Source: Nannochloropsis salina CCMP1776
Taxonomy: Eukaryota > Sar > Eustigmatophyceae > Eustigmatales > Monodopsidaceae
NCBI GenBank assembly: GCA_004565275.1
Contig: SDOX01000016.1
Location: 797,989 to 861,988 of the forward strand
Reading direction: 5' to 3'
DNA length: 64,000 nucleotides
In this document: one piece after another, positions 53,017 to 63,992 of the stretch
Numbering within the stretch: position 1 is the stretch's first letter
Layout: every line of letters starts with the position of its first letter
Notes under the pieces: model-generated
What the model was told of the DNA's origin: nothing
What the model saw: the letters and a program-made list of their open reading frames with translations, nothing else
The model's database searches: none
Translations under genes and position numbers: made by a program

Positions 53017-55053
53017 CTACTTGAGGGGCTGGGTCTTCGCGCCGGCTGCTTCCTCTTTCTTTTTCGCCACGGCCGCCCGCAGTGCCTTGTAGCGTTCTGC
53101 ACACTCCTTCTTGCTTTTGCCTTGCACGCCCTCCGATATCTTCTTCCACCGTTCGTTCTTCTCCATGCTGGCAGGATAGGTCACGAGCCCGGCCTCCAAT
53201 TGCTTCTGTTGCTCCTGACTCCACCCATCCCCGCTTGCCACGGTTTTTCCATTGTCCTCCCCCCTGCTCGTCCCCGCCTTGCCCGACTTTCTTCCCTCGC
53301 TTCCACCCCCCGCCCCGGCGCCCCCCGTGGCTGCCACCACGCGGCTCTTACTGACCTCTGCCTGAACGAGCTGGTACTGCTTGATGCATTCCTCCTTGCT
53401 TCGCAAAGACGCGCCCCGGACCATGTGGTTCAAATAGTCGGCAATGCACTGCCAGCGTTTTTGCGTGCCCGCGGGGAAGCGCACCACTGCCTTGGCCAGC
53501 ACCCCGAGCTCCTCTTCGGTCCACGCCGCTTCCTTCGGGGGGGGCTCCTCTCCTCCGTCCTTTTCAGCCGACGCGTGGGCGAGTCCAGACGCGGTCTTGC
53601 TCGTTTCCTCCTCCCGTTTCGCCTCCCGTCTCTTTTGGCGCTCCCGCTCCACGATCGCGGTGACGCGTGCCACCCCTGCAGGCGAAACCCGGGCCGGGGG
53701 CGGGGATGGCCCGTCCGGCTCCGCCTTGTAGACGTACGGTACCCCCTCCAAGGCCGCCACCGCCTCCTCCATCCCCATCACGTCCACGTGCTCGAACATG
53801 AAATCCTCCTCCTCGACCGACACCACCCTTCGTTCCGCCGTTTTCTCGCCCCCGGCCTCCTCCTCTTGGCGGTGCAACAGGCTGCACAGGGCGCGAAACC
53901 GACTTCGGGCACTACGCATCCTCTTCTTGGCTTGGTCCCGAACCAGCTTCGCCCGCGCTCTCTCCTCTTTCAACCGTGCTTCTTCCTCTTCCTTCTTCTT
54001 CGTCTCTTCCTCCGCATCTTTGCGCCTTTGCACTTCCCGTTCCCGCGCCGCCGCGGTTCGGGCGGCTTTGATCGCCTCCTTCTTCTCCTTCTCCAACTCC
54101 TTCGCCCGCTTCAAACGAGGATCCGCCGTCCGTGCTCTCTCCACCAGGGTGGCCAACCGCTTGTACTCCTCCTTTTTCATGGCCCGCGCCAGCTTGTCGT
54201 TCTCCTTCTGCATCCATCGCTTCTCTTCCCTGGAACCGGCGGCCTCCACATGGAAATCGTTTTCCTCCGCCGCCTTCAAACTGAAATCCCGCCAACTTTC
54301 AAATCGACCCCAGTAGTCGTAGAACCGGTACACGTCCTCGGATTTGGTGTCCTCCCGACCTAGATTTGGCACTGGCCGTTTCACGGCGAAGCGGGCGTTC
54401 CGGTCAAAGACAGGGCCATACACCTTGAAAAAGTCACCCTTCTCCCTTCCCGTCGGGATGCTCTCGTCAAAATTCATCTCCGAATCGTACGCACGTTTTT
54501 TGCGTCCGTCGCTCAGCGTTTCGTACGCCTTTTGCACCTCGATGAAGACCTCGTCGCGATCTCCGCGACCAGTCTTGTCCGGGTGGTACAGAAGGAGCGC
54601 TTTTCGGTACGCTTTCTTCAATAAGTCTGGACCGACCTCCGTCGCTGATAAATGCCCCAAGCCCAACAGTTCGTAGTAATCCATCTTCTTCACATCCTTA
54701 GGTGTCAAGGTCTTCTTGGGAAACCGGAATGTCGTGTCATCCGAGCCGCCCTCCCCGCCCTCCCCTATTTCCTCCTCCCCTTCCGCCTCGTCTCTGAGGC
54801 GTTTACATGGATCAAAGCCTCCGCTCCCTGCCTCTCCTTCCTCGATCGCCTGTCTCTTCAACTGATATCGAAAGTAGGCAAGGCCGCATGTTTCTATTTC
54901 TCGCACGGGCAAGTCAATCGAAGGCTCCTCTGTGGTCACAAACTTCGTACCTCCCCATGGGACTGGACTCGTGATGTCAATTAGCACGCCCTCCTCGTCC
55001 ATAAATACATCGTCCGCCGAGGACGGCAATGGAAGTTTTACACGAAATACCAT
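53017..55053 (-). CDS. DNAJC2: DNAJC2/zuotin, ribosome-associated J-domain chaperone
   Basis: Single exon, 678 aa. J domain at ~124-195 with HPD at 157-159 (LLYHPDKTGRG). The zuotin homology domain follows (NFDESIPTGREKGDFFKVYG, FDRNARFAVKRPVPNLG, VYRFYDYWGRFESWRDFS). A very charged helical region comes next (KEKKEAIKAARTAAAREREV and onward). Two SANT/Myb-like domains lie near the C-terminus (WTEEELGVLAKAVVRFPAGT ... and WSQEQQKQLEAGLVTYPAS). Fungal zuotin lacks the SANT pair; animals, plants and algae have it. The protein forms the ribosome-associated complex with an Hsp70-like partner and stimulates Hsp70 at the exit tunnel. The SANT part links it to chromatin in animals. It converges on the synthase gene (260 bp). 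Confidence 0.95.
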   Translation of the reverse strand: MVFRVKLPLPSSADDVFMDEEGVLIDITSPVPWGGTKFVTTEEPSIDLPVREIETCGLAYFRYQLKRQAIEEGEAGSGGFDPCKRLRDEAEGEEEIGEGGEGGSDDTTFRFPKKTLTPKDVKKMDYYELLGLGHLSATEVGPDLLKKAYRKALLLYHPDKTGRGDRDEVFIEVQKAYETLSDGRKKRAYDSEMNFDESIPTGREKGDFFKVYGPVFDRNARFAVKRPVPNLGREDTKSEDVYRFYDYWGRFESWRDFSLKAAEENDFHVEAAGSREEKRWMQKENDKLARAMKKEEYKRLATLVERARTADPRLKRAKELEKEKKEAIKAARTAAAREREVQRRKDAEEETKKKEEEEARLKEERARAKLVRDQAKKRMRSARSRFRALCSLLHRQEEEAGGEKTAERRVVSVEEEDFMFEHVDVMGMEEAVAALEGVPYVYKAEPDGPSPPPARVSPAGVARVTAIVERERQKRREAKREEETSKTASGLAHASAEKDGGEEPPPKEAAWTEEELGVLAKAVVRFPAGTQKRWQCIADYLNHMVRGASLRSKEECIKQYQLVQAEVSKSRVVAATGGAGAGGGSEGRKSGKAGTSRGEDNGKTVASGDGWSQEQQKQLEAGLVTYPASMEKNERWKKISEGVQGKSKKECAERYKALRAAVAKKKEEAAGAKTQPLK

Positions 55054-55580
55054 GTTTTCCTACCTCTGTATCGAAAAGATGTGGGGAATAGAAGAGAAAA
55101 AAAATGGATGAGTGAAAAATGTCTGCCCCAGCCGCATATTCAGCCATTCATAACCTCCGGCCATCGAAGTCCCAGTAGAATGACATTGAAGGCCATGTTC
55201 CTGTGATTTTTGGTGCTCGCAATGTTCTCACGTCGAGGCCACCTTTTACGAGTCATCTCAGCATGAAACTTTCCCAATTCGTATCGCAAAAGCCATGGTC
55301 TCCACGATGCAGCCTGCCTACAGGGGGGGTGGGCCACGTCCTCGCTGGATTCCGCCTTCCCACGCCCCACTTAGGCCGTCAAAGGTGGCGGAGAAATGTG
55401 TCCTTCTCTCACGTAACGTTGGTTCCTCTTTATGAATTTAGGTTTTATCATCGGTTGACACGGCGCGGTGCGTGGGAGTGGAGGCGGGCGCCCGGACGAG
55501 GCTTTAAGGAGCTTGGGAGCACCCTAGGAGGTACAAGGTGAACGCCGTCCCGGTGCCGCGTCGGCTGGCTCGATTTTTTT
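55054..55580. promoter_or_regulatory. Divergent promoter region of DNAJC2 and torsin-like genes (527 bp)
   Basis: Two chaperone-type genes are transcribed away from each other here. No heat-shock element could be asserted by eye. Confidence 0.35.
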
Positions 55581-57339
55581 ATGGCATTCACGGGAGTCGC
55601 TCCACGGCAACCACCAGAATCCCCGCGGTCACACCTCTTCCCCTGTTTGTACAGTCTCTCTCTCCTCGTTGTCCTTTTCTTTCTGCCCGCCGCCTCCCCC
55701 CAAACCTCCTGGGGGTCTACCCTGGACGCTACCAGCAATTTTTTTAAATCCACGTGGGATAGCCTCGCGACCTATACAGGCTATCTTGATTTCTGTCCGT
55801 TTGCCATGGATTTCTCGGAAACGGCACGGCGGGCCGTGCAAGCCAAAATAAAGTGCCAAGACAGGGCCTTGACAGCCATCACCACGGGCCTCAGTCATTG
55901 GGAGATGACATTGATGAAGGACCATCCCCGTCCCTTGGTCTTGGCGTTCACGGGACCGACAGGGGTGGGCAAGACAGAGACAGCGCATGTCATCGCCCGG
56001 GCCATTTTGCCCAAAACGGAGCTGGTGGGGAGTGGCAAAAGACCTCGGGGATTGTTGGTCTTTCGGGGGGAGGATTTTGCGGATCGGCGCGCAAATGTCA
56101 CCAGGTATGGGGCCAGGGAAGGCACGGTCTGATAGCTTTCCTCTTGAACTGCTGCTTTCTTTCATTCGTTGCTCCCTCCGCCAGTCCTGGATATGACCCC
56201 GCCCTCGGTTTCGGTCCACACACTCCATCACCGTTCCCCCCTTTCGCCACCTCCTCCTCTGTTTTTGGGTTCCACAGCTATATTGACGTCATCAAAGCCA
56301 GCCTTTTCAAGCACTTAGAGAGGTGTCAGGGCCATGCAGTGGTCATCTTCGACGAAGTGCAGAAAGGTTCGATTCTGGCTCCCCTCCCTCCCCATCCATC
56401 CCTCCCTCCCTCCCTCCCCATCCCTTCAATCCGCGTAGTGATCACGGACTTCCTTCCCTCACTCCCTCCCTCCCTCCCTCCCTCCCTCCCTCCCCTCACA
56501 CCCTCCCTCTCACAGTCGTTCCCGGCACCCTGGACGCCCTCGCCGAGGCGATCTCCGAGCACCCCACCCTGACCTACTACCCCGCCGAGGACCCCCGCGT
56601 CATCCACCGGATCGACACCAGCCACGTGGTCTTTTTCCTCATCAGTGACATTGGCTGGGAGGACATGCTGGCCCTACTGGTGGCGCACGGGGGACACGCC
56701 GCTGCCCTTCCCCCCCACCTGCTCTCCCAACGGGTCAAGGCGGCCTTGGACGCGCAATGGCAACGGCTTCGCTGCGGGAAAATGATCGACACGGTCGTCC
56801 CCTTTCTACCCTTATCCCAGGCAGACATGCGGGAAGTATTGGACGTGAAGCTGACGGAGATGAGCGAGGAGCACGCGGGGAGGTTGTGGGCTCGGTTGGA
56901 GACGACTGAGGAGGTTCGGGCGCACTTGGTCCAGAAGCCCTTTGTCAAATACGTTGGGTACGGGTTGGAGGACGAGGGCGAGAGCGAGGACGAGGGCGAG
57001 GGCGGGGGAGTGGGCGAAGGGAAGGATTGTCGGGCAGGAAAGGAGGTGTATTGGTACGCGGAATTTGGCGCGAGGAATTTGCAGACGGGGGGACCGTTAC
57101 ATGCCTTGGAGAGTGCGATTGTGGAGAACATGAAACCATGGCGGCCGCTGGAGGTGCTGGACGTGCGCCTGAACGGTCAGACCGGGGAGACGGAGCTAAG
57201 GTGGTGTCCGCGAGAGACGTGGATGGGAGGGAAAGGGGGAGAGGGAGGGGCAGGGACGGCATCGCCGCTGTGGGAGGAAGCGGGGGCGACTGGATGTGAC
57301 CTGCGATGGGCGGGCGACTTGAAATTGAAGGTGGGCTAA
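55581..57339 (+). CDS. Torsin-like AAA+ ATPase, predicted ER-luminal
   Basis: Three exons (55581-56104, 56278-56366, 56516-57339) join in frame to 478 aa. A hydrophobic signal segment (residues ~20-40: FPCLYSLSLLVVLFFLPAAS) precedes the mature chain. Walker A is GPTGVGKT (125-132) and Walker B VVIFDEV (196-202). DTSHVVFFLISDIGWEDML lies at sensor 1 and MIDTVVPFLPLSQADMREVL matches the torsin stretch 'LID-FVPFLPLE---LK'. This order is that of torsins, Clp-like ATPases of the ER and nuclear envelope. Walker A keeps Lys-Thr (human torsins have Lys-Asn), and sensor 1 shows Asp instead of Asn. A Gly/Glu-rich insert (~355-380) and a 100-residue tail are extra. No KDEL is present. Substrate and activator unknown. 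Confidence 0.72.
56383..56495. repeat. (TCCC)n tracts in torsin-like gene intron 2
   Basis: Two blocks of CCCT/TCCC units (about 56383-56417 and 56455-56495) make up much of the intron just upstream of the acceptor. They are pyrimidine-rich in the sense direction, so they may serve as the polypyrimidine tract. Confidence 0.8.
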
Positions 57340-57871
57340 GAAAGGCCTGGGGGGGGATTGTCTTGACCCTGGGAAAGGAGCTTTTAGAAACGGCCAGGCG
57401 ATATGGGGGTCTCGTCGACGCGCGGCGTCGTCCAGGAGGTTCGAGGGTGTCAGAATGGTCGAATGGGCACCAGTGCGGTGGCAAGCAAGAGCCGAAGATC
57501 AGCAACAGACCCTGACCAGGGATTGGGTGAGGGACAGGAGGCCGGGACGGGAGGGGGATGGCAGAGCGAGGAGAGGATGCTGGTGGAGGTCGAGGGAGGA
57601 TTGCTTCGGTAGGGGGAAAGGAAAAGGGTCGCCTGAAAGAAATTTGTAACGATAAGGTCATTTAAAAAAATGTAAGAACAGAAGGACGTGGTCCAGAGCG
57701 TCGCGCGTCACTGAAAAGCGAAATGAACACTTTCGACACGACAAATTTGAGGCCGCGACTGCCTCGCTTTTATCGAGGCCACAAGGCACCTTCGCTTTCA
57801 TAAGCAAAACCCGGGGTTGTGGCGTACGTCCCGGCCATTCCCCACCCCACACATACATCCTACATCCCAGT
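57340..57871. other. Convergent intergenic region (532 bp)
   Basis: 3' flanks of the torsin-like gene (+) and NDUFB2 (-). Purine-rich at its left end; no gene seen. Confidence 0.5.
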
Positions 57872-58435
57872 CTAATGCCCGCCGTCATCCTCCTCGGCTT
57901 CCTCTAGCTCCGAGGGACCGTCGAAATCGACATCCTTGAAGTGTGCGCCTCCCCCATGGTGTCCATGATCCCCATGCCCATCCCACGGATGCTTCAACCC
58001 CAGCACCACGGCGCCATCTTCATAACATCGCCACAACATCCACACCCAGCAAACAGTCGTCATGACTGTCGCCGCTTTTTGATGCATCTCTGAGACATGG
58101 AAATGGTCTCCATGGCCGCCTCCGCTTCCTAAGAACCGCCTGCCTGTGGACAAGAAGGTTGGAGCGTCTAGGGTCAACGGGAGAAAACATATAAAGCCAT
58201 GGACGGTCGGGAGAAAGAGGGTGGCACATCCGAGTGAGACAGTACCAAGCAAATTTGGTCAGATAGACGAAACCATTTCTAGACATCAGTCAGCTTGTGA
58301 GAGGCATCGGGAAAGGTAGTAGCCGGACGAGATAACGGGGAAAGAGGATTTACCGGTCATGGGACGAGTGAACGCGAATGACGGCGCCCTTCTCGCCACT
58401 TGCCCCGAGAACGTCGTAGCTATGCGACCAAGCAT
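57872..58435 (-). CDS. NDUFB2: NADH dehydrogenase (complex I) beta subcomplex subunit 2
   Basis: Two exons (58435-58354 and 58143-57872) give 117 aa. Exon 1 is a mitochondrial presequence (MLGRIATTFSGQVARRAPSF). Exon 2 holds one membrane segment, VMTTVCWVWMLWRCYEDGAV, followed by VLGLKHPWDGHGDHGHHGGG. The 'W-x-W-x-LWR-x2-D-x2-VLG-x2-HPW-x-GHGDHGH' block is diagnostic for the plant/algal form of this small inner-membrane subunit (AGGG subunit in animals). The acidic tail (SELEEAEEDDGGH) is extra. The acceptor at 58144 is chosen because it restores frame; an alternative AG four bases further in breaks it. Confidence 0.88.
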
Positions 58436-59238
58436 GTCAAAAGGCGGTTTTGTAAGAGTACCACGCCGTGCTCTCAACAACGAAGACCGCTCGCCTTTGT
58501 GAGACCGTGAAGATTGCATGAAGGGGAAGGCAGAGATGTCAAAGATAAACAACGGAGCATCCCTTCTACGCGATTATCATGATCAAGAGGTCCCCAACCG
58601 CCACATTTCTATTTGACAGTCTCAACGACCACCCTATCCGTCTGGGTGACACAGCTTCCACCGGGACAGACTCGCACCAAGTCCCCACGGGCACATTGCC
58701 TGCAGGCAACCGAAAAGCGAGAGGTCCTTTTCCATCACACTGCCACCGTCATCGTTTCCCGTATGCGGAAGCAAGGCGTCCTCTTCCATTTCACGGTCCC
58801 CGTCTACCTTTCCCGCGGGCTTCGATGCTCTGAGGCCTAAAAATTCAAGGTTTTCTTTTCGATCACACTCTCACCGTAATCACTTCGATGGGGCTCCGAC
58901 TCGCGCTTAGAGAAGTAAGGGGTCCTTTTCCATCATATTTTGAGCGTCATCGATTTCCGTGGGCTCCGGCGCTTTGAGAGATGAGGGGCCCTATTCAATC
59001 ACACCATGGCCGTCATCGTTTTCCCGCGAAATGCAAAGCAAGCTTTAGAGCGCCTCACTTTAAGTTCCACCCTGTGCGTGTGCACCTCTTATTTCCCAAA
59101 AACCAACGACAGTCAATCGATAACAGAATGTGTTGAAGAACGACTGGTGGGCTCACCTGGGATGATTGTGCGGCCACACTTCCTTCTACCTCCCCCTCCT
59201 TCAGCTCCGCGCTGAACCTTTGCGACAGCCAAGGTCCC
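58436..59238. other. Divergent intergenic region (803 bp) with degenerate tandem array
   Basis: Between NDUFB2 (-) and TFIIA (+). About 335 bp of it is a degenerate minisatellite (58722-59056). The rest shows no gene. Confidence 0.5.
58722..59056. repeat. Degenerate tandem array, five units of about 53-74 bp
   Basis: Units begin near 58722, 58775, 58849, 58919 and 58985. Each starts like 'gggtccttttccatcacac', continues 'ccgtcatcgtttcccg' and ends in a 'gctttgagag'-type segment. Units differ from each other at many positions, so the array is old. It sits between two divergent promoters. Confidence 0.7.
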
Positions 59239-61265
59239 ATGGCGTGGAATGGCGTGCTTGAAGAGGCGGGGGCAGCATCGCCACTAGTGTCTCCTGGAAT
59301 ATCTGGCGGTGATATGGACGAGGAAAGTGGTTTGATTGCTCGTCCCAAGCGACTTTCTCGCGGGGTCATTTTGGCGTACCGGAGTGTGGTAGAGCAGGTC
59401 CTCCCGACTTTCGCGGTTGCGTTGCAGCTAGACAAGTCCACCGATCTTTCATCAGTAGATGCAGAACGTGGAGCTCAAAAATTGAAAGATCTGTGGCTCA
59501 AAGCGATGAAAGAAAAATTGGGAGTGGACTTGGGAGTACTATCCATGTCAGAGGCTACTTTGCCTCTAAATGAAGAAGAGAAGGAGGGAGGAGCAAGGGA
59601 GGACTTGAACCTGCAGAGGGACGGGAGGGTATTAAATGCAGACTGGGGAAAAGAGGGAGACGACGAGGAGGAGAAGGCGGAAATAATGGGAGAGGAAGAG
59701 CGACGGGTGGAGGGTCTGAAGGCGCAAGCTTCCCGTAATTTTCGATGGCAAAGTCCTCCCCGCCGCCCGTTCGGAGCACCAAATGACGGGCTGCGAGGGA
59801 ATTACGGAGAGGGAGTGCGCCTTCCAGGGAGGATACGGCGAGCGGACAGGCAGGGAGGTCCTTCTCCGTGGGGAAGGCCGCTGAATTTTATGCCCCCCCC
59901 CCAGGTGCCGCTCACATCTGGAGCTCGGAGGGAAGGGAGGGAGGGCGGAGGGAAGGGAAAGGGTGCGAAACGGGGAAGAGGAGAGCGGAGCAAGGGAAGA
60001 GCGGGTCCGCCGCCCCAAGGCGAGGGGACAAAGTCCCACTTTCCGCCTACATTTCCCCCCCCCCCCGGGACACGGGCATCCCCACCCCAATACCCACACC
60101 TCGCCCGTGCGCCACCCTCCCCCTCCCTCCTCCTTCCCCTCCTCCTCCTCCTCTCGCCTCTTCCTCTGGGACGGCCTCCGACCCAGGAAGCGTGGGCCCT
60201 TCTCCCCTCCCTCCCCGAGCCCCGGATCCCCACCCTCTCCGACGCCGGGCGTTTCAAAAGGGCGCAGGCGCCAGTAACGGTTGTAACGGTTCTTTAACGC
60301 TTCCTGCAAACAGGGGTTTAACCGTCGGGAAGGGAGGGGCCTCCTTCCCTCCGTCCCTGCCTGTCTCCATTTTTTCTCTCTCCGTTCCCCCTCTTCCCTC
60401 CCTCCCTCCCTTTCCTCCTCCTCCGCCGTGCCCCCTCCTCCCTCTCCCCTCCGCCCCGACCGCTCCAGCCGAGGACCGTGCGCCGGGAGCGAGTATGAAT
60501 GCAGACGTAGAGGCTGCTAGTCTCCGGGAGGTAGCTTCTGCGCCGGCATCGAACCTTCCAGAAGCTGTCGGGGACGTCGACGTGCGGGCCCTGTTAGAGG
60601 AGGAGGATGAGGAGGAGGAGGAGGAGGAGGAGGAGGAGGAGGAGGAGGAGGAGGAGGAGGGGAACGGAAGGGGGGAGAAGGAGGGCGGAAGAGGGCATAA
60701 GGGGCCACTGAGAGGAAATAGGAGGAGGGTGCATGGAGAGAAGGAGGGTTCGGGGCCGAGAGAGGAGGACGACGACCTGGCACTCCTCTTGGCTACATCG
60801 GGCGAGGTACAGGGGGAGGAAGGGAAGGAGGGCGTGGAAGAGGAGGACATGGAGGAAGAGGAGGGAGGGGGGGAGGACGAGGATTTGGCCTTCCTCTTGA
60901 GCCTGGGGGAGGCGCATGGAAAGGAGGAGGAGGAGGAGGAGGGAGGAGGCGTGTGTCTCCCTCCCCCTGTGCGTCTCCATGCCGCCTCGCATCCAGAGGA
61001 GGGAAAGGTAAAGGCTGGGTGTGCGTGGGAAGAAAGCGACCTGGATGTAGGAGACGTTGGGATGCCTGAAGAAGGAGCGGCGGATGCGAAGATTTGTGGG
61101 AGGCTCACGCGGTTGGATCGGTCGGGCAGGAAGGAGGGCGGGAGGGAGGGCGGTAGGGAGGAAGGGGTCTGGAAGCTCCGATTGGAGGATTGCTTTCTAT
61201 GGACTCCGGACCGGGAGGTGTTGTTTGAACGCGTCGACTTTTGTGTGAAGCAGAGCTTCACGTAG
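59239..61265 (+). CDS. GTF2A1: TFIIA large subunit (alpha/beta), general transcription factor
   Basis: The N-terminal exon (59239 to about 59904) carries the TFIIA four-helix-bundle half: GVILAYRSVVEQVLPTFAVA ... QKLKDLWLKAMKEKLGV. The C-terminal exon ends in the beta-barrel half: ICGRLTRLDRSGRK ... VWKLRLEDCFLWTPDREVLF. The latter matches the family pattern 'CQYDKVxR-KN-WK--LKDGI---NG-DYLF'. The variable linker between is extremely acidic, with a (GAG)n-encoded Glu run at 60595-60660 and DDDLALLLATSG/DEDLAFLLSLGE repeats. The intron between ~59905 and ~60500 is certain only in outline. C runs (59893-59902, 60055-60066) hinder frame assignment. TFIIA binds TBP and stabilises it on promoters. 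Identification rests on the two end domains. Confidence 0.68.
60595..60660. repeat. (GAG)n trinucleotide run encoding poly-Glu in TFIIA
   Basis: About 21 near-perfect GAG codons (one GAT among them) in frame within the TFIIA linker. Confidence 0.9.
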
Positions 61266-61300
61266 GAAAGGAGGGAGGGAGGGAGGGAGGGAGGGAGGCG
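61262..61300. repeat. (GGGA)n microsatellite just after the TFIIA stop
   Basis: About nine GGGA units on the + strand start immediately behind the TFIIA stop codon, probably in the 3' UTR. Confidence 0.85.
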
Positions 61301-62088
61301 GGGGGGAAGGTACGTGGGGGCAAGAAAGATGAGCGGATCGGGCGGCATGAACAGGTGTATTATAGCGCGCACGGCACGGGCCGCATCATGAAAATAACAA
61401 AGATGTCCCCCTTTCTCTTAGAGTAATGTACCTAAGCACTCCAAAGCCTTACTGCTTCGTTTTGTATTTACGCATCCCAGCCTCTTCACTCACGTTTGCC
61501 CTTTTAAGTGTTTTTTCGTGCCCAACCAAACCTGCCCCGCCGCCCGTGTCCCCCTCGGGCCTCGCGCTCCCTACCTATCACCTCTTCCTGCTCCCTCTAT
61601 CCCTCCCTCCCTCCTTCCCAGCCTTCACCCCACCGCGACTCTGTCAGTGGCCTCCCCTCCGCTCCCGCTTTCCAGGTACAATCCTTTCCCCTCTAATACG
61701 TTTCTACCCCCGCTCCATCATTGAAGCGGCACTTTCACGACCCATTCCTCCAATATTTGTATCTGTCTCGGTCCACAATGGGGGAGTCGGGTCGCCCTCC
61801 CTCAACCCCTTCTTGCATCGCCAACAGCTCTTTTGTGATACCTCTTTCTCTTTGTCACTTTTTTCTACATTTTATATCGCACGGAACGGACCCTAGAAGC
61901 AAATCCCTCGCTCAGCATTTCATTGAAGAGTCGCTCTTCAAACATCCGAAATTCCGAAACCCCGAAATCCCGTTACCATTCACAGCACACATCCTGTACA
62001 CCCATCCCCCCTTCCATTCCAATCCATCCTTCCTTGCCTGGTGCCTTCCGGTCATTACCTCGCCCTGGATATTCCGTCATCCCCGCAC
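61301..62088. other. Convergent intergenic region (about 790 bp)
   Basis: 3' flanks of TFIIA (+) and the cyclin gene (-). Pyrimidine-rich on the + strand; no gene recognised. Confidence 0.5.
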
Positions 62089-63992
62089 CTAGCTCTGCAC
62101 ATAGCGGCCTTTGGGTGTGTACGTGATGTCTTCGTAAGTCGGGGACAGGGACTGGGGCAGCGGGGTCCACGGCGAGCGGCGCGCCAAGTCCGAGGTCACG
62201 GGTCGTGGTTTTCGAGACCGGGACGAGGAGGAGGCAGTGGAGAAGGAGGCGGTTGAAATGGAGGAAGCGTGGCGGGCGGCGAGGGAGTGGGAGCTGGGCG
62301 GGGTGGGGAGGACAGAGGTAGAGGAATCCATCAGGGCGGGAATCCCTCGTAAGGGCCCCCCTGCCGCTGTGGCCCTCTCCCCGGGCGCGAAGGGACCGAC
62401 GGGACTGTGCGGTTGAGGGAGGGATCCCGTCGCCTTGGCAGCGGCGGACGAACCGACCGAGGAGCGGTGGCTGCTGTTGCTGCTGCTCCCATTGGCCGAA
62501 ACCGGCGAGAGGTTGCTGGAGGCTTGACGTATGCAAAGACCAAAAGAATCCGAGCATAGCTCCAGCTTGCGCGCCTGCCAAATGGTCATGGGCTTAAGAG
62601 GGAAGTCTCGTGAGATGCTTTCTTGTTCCAGCAGCTTCTCGAACAAAGCCCGGAGTTCGAAGTAGTAGCGCGTGTAGAGGGCCTGGGTGACCGTGGCTCG
62701 GTACTGGAGCAGCTCCAGAAATTTCCGCTCCACCAACCGGATCCGTTCGAGGGGAAAATCGGGCAAATGCGGGGAGAAAGAAGAGAGGGCGATGCAACGG
62801 TCGTCCCACACTTTCTGTGCGAGGAGAAGAGCGACCAGCACCACCGCCCGCCAGTTACGGGCGTGCAAGGGTAAAGAAGTCGTGGATATGACCCGATTGA
62901 TGTAAACCAGGGCAATGATGTTGCATTCGGGCGAGAAACGTGCCCGCTTGAAGATGCCTTCGATGAAACAATGGATCTCCTCCACCGTCACCTCCTCTTC
63001 TCCTTGACTCTCCGTGGGCCCTTGACCTTCCATGGCCACCACGCCCTCCCCTCTTCCTGCCTCCCCTGTGGCCACAGGAAGGGGGGGCTCGAAACACCGA
63101 AACTTGTCCCGCAGCGCCTGGTTGGTGTTGGCGGGCTCCTTGTCGTGCAGCATTTGTACTTGGAGGACGCTCGCCATGCACAAGATGATCTGGTCCGCGT
63201 GGGGGTTACAGGCGGTGTTGCGGCAGAAAATGGAACTGGTCGAGTTGGGTGTGGTGCCCGTCATGAGCAAAGGACGGTAAATTGTCGAGACCACGTCATC
63301 CGTGGTTTTGCTGCTCCTAATGTGACCCCCAGGGGGGGGCGCCGAGAGCCCTTCGCTAGAGGGCTCCATCCCGCTCCATCCACTCTTGGAGGGTAAGGGC
63401 GGGGTGGGCATGGGCCAATCGTCCTGCGCCCTGGCCTGGCCGGTCGTGGAGATATTTGTACGTGTCGAAGGAAAGTCGGCGAGGGTGGCGGTGGCTGCAG
63501 GCGATGTATCGGCAAAAAATCGGGCCACGTCCTCCTCCTTGTCCCTCCCTTCGTCGCCCGTGTCCATGGCCGTCTCCCCTGCCTCTTCCGCCACCCAGGC
63601 ATGCTGCATGTGCCCTCGCTGCGCTTCTAAATAACCACCTTTTGATCCGTCGTGTCCTTGTGGCTCTCGCTGTGGTTGTTGTTGCTGTCGGAGCCGGAAC
63701 TGCTCAGCTTCTTGTGCTTGTTGAGCCGCCGCCAAATCCATCAAGGCCAGTCCCCGCTGTGGGTCCGCGTCAAGCTCCGCCCACAGACCTGGGCTCATGT
63801 ACACACGTTGTCTTTTGCAATATTCTGTGTTGGTACCACATGGGAAGAAGAAATGTGAGAGGGGAGGCTTCAAAACGGGGATCAGCCGGAATACCACCAC
63901 GGTTCTTTCTTCCACTGACGCGTTTTGGCCCTCCTCATCCCCTTTCAACTCTATCGAGCACTATGCGCCGTACCTGCACTATTTAAATCCAT
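62089..63992 (-). CDS. Cyclin Y-like (PHO80/PCL-type) cyclin
   Basis: A 19-base first exon (63992-63974, MDLNSA plus one base) joins 63824-62089 in frame, giving 584 aa. The cyclin box lies at ~300-420: VEEIHCFIEGIFKRARFSPE, CNIIALVYINRVISTTSL, NWRAVVLVALLLAQKVWDDR and ERIRLVERKFLELLQYRATV with the following TQALYTRYYFELRALFE. The 'KVWDD' and 'E-x-FL-LL-Y' patterns mark the cyclin Y / PHO80 class, which partners CDK14/16-like or PHO85-type kinases. The N-terminal ~290 residues (Gln-rich, then RSSKTTDDVVSTIYRPLLMT) and the Ser-rich tail look disordered. Human cyclin Y is myristoylated; this start (MDL) is not. A start at ATG 63798 would drop only 9 residues. Confidence 0.82.

Noticed and set aside
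53122-54363. 413-codon open frame on + opposite zuotin
   Set aside because: Leu/Arg/His-rich antisense of the charged helical region; no domain.
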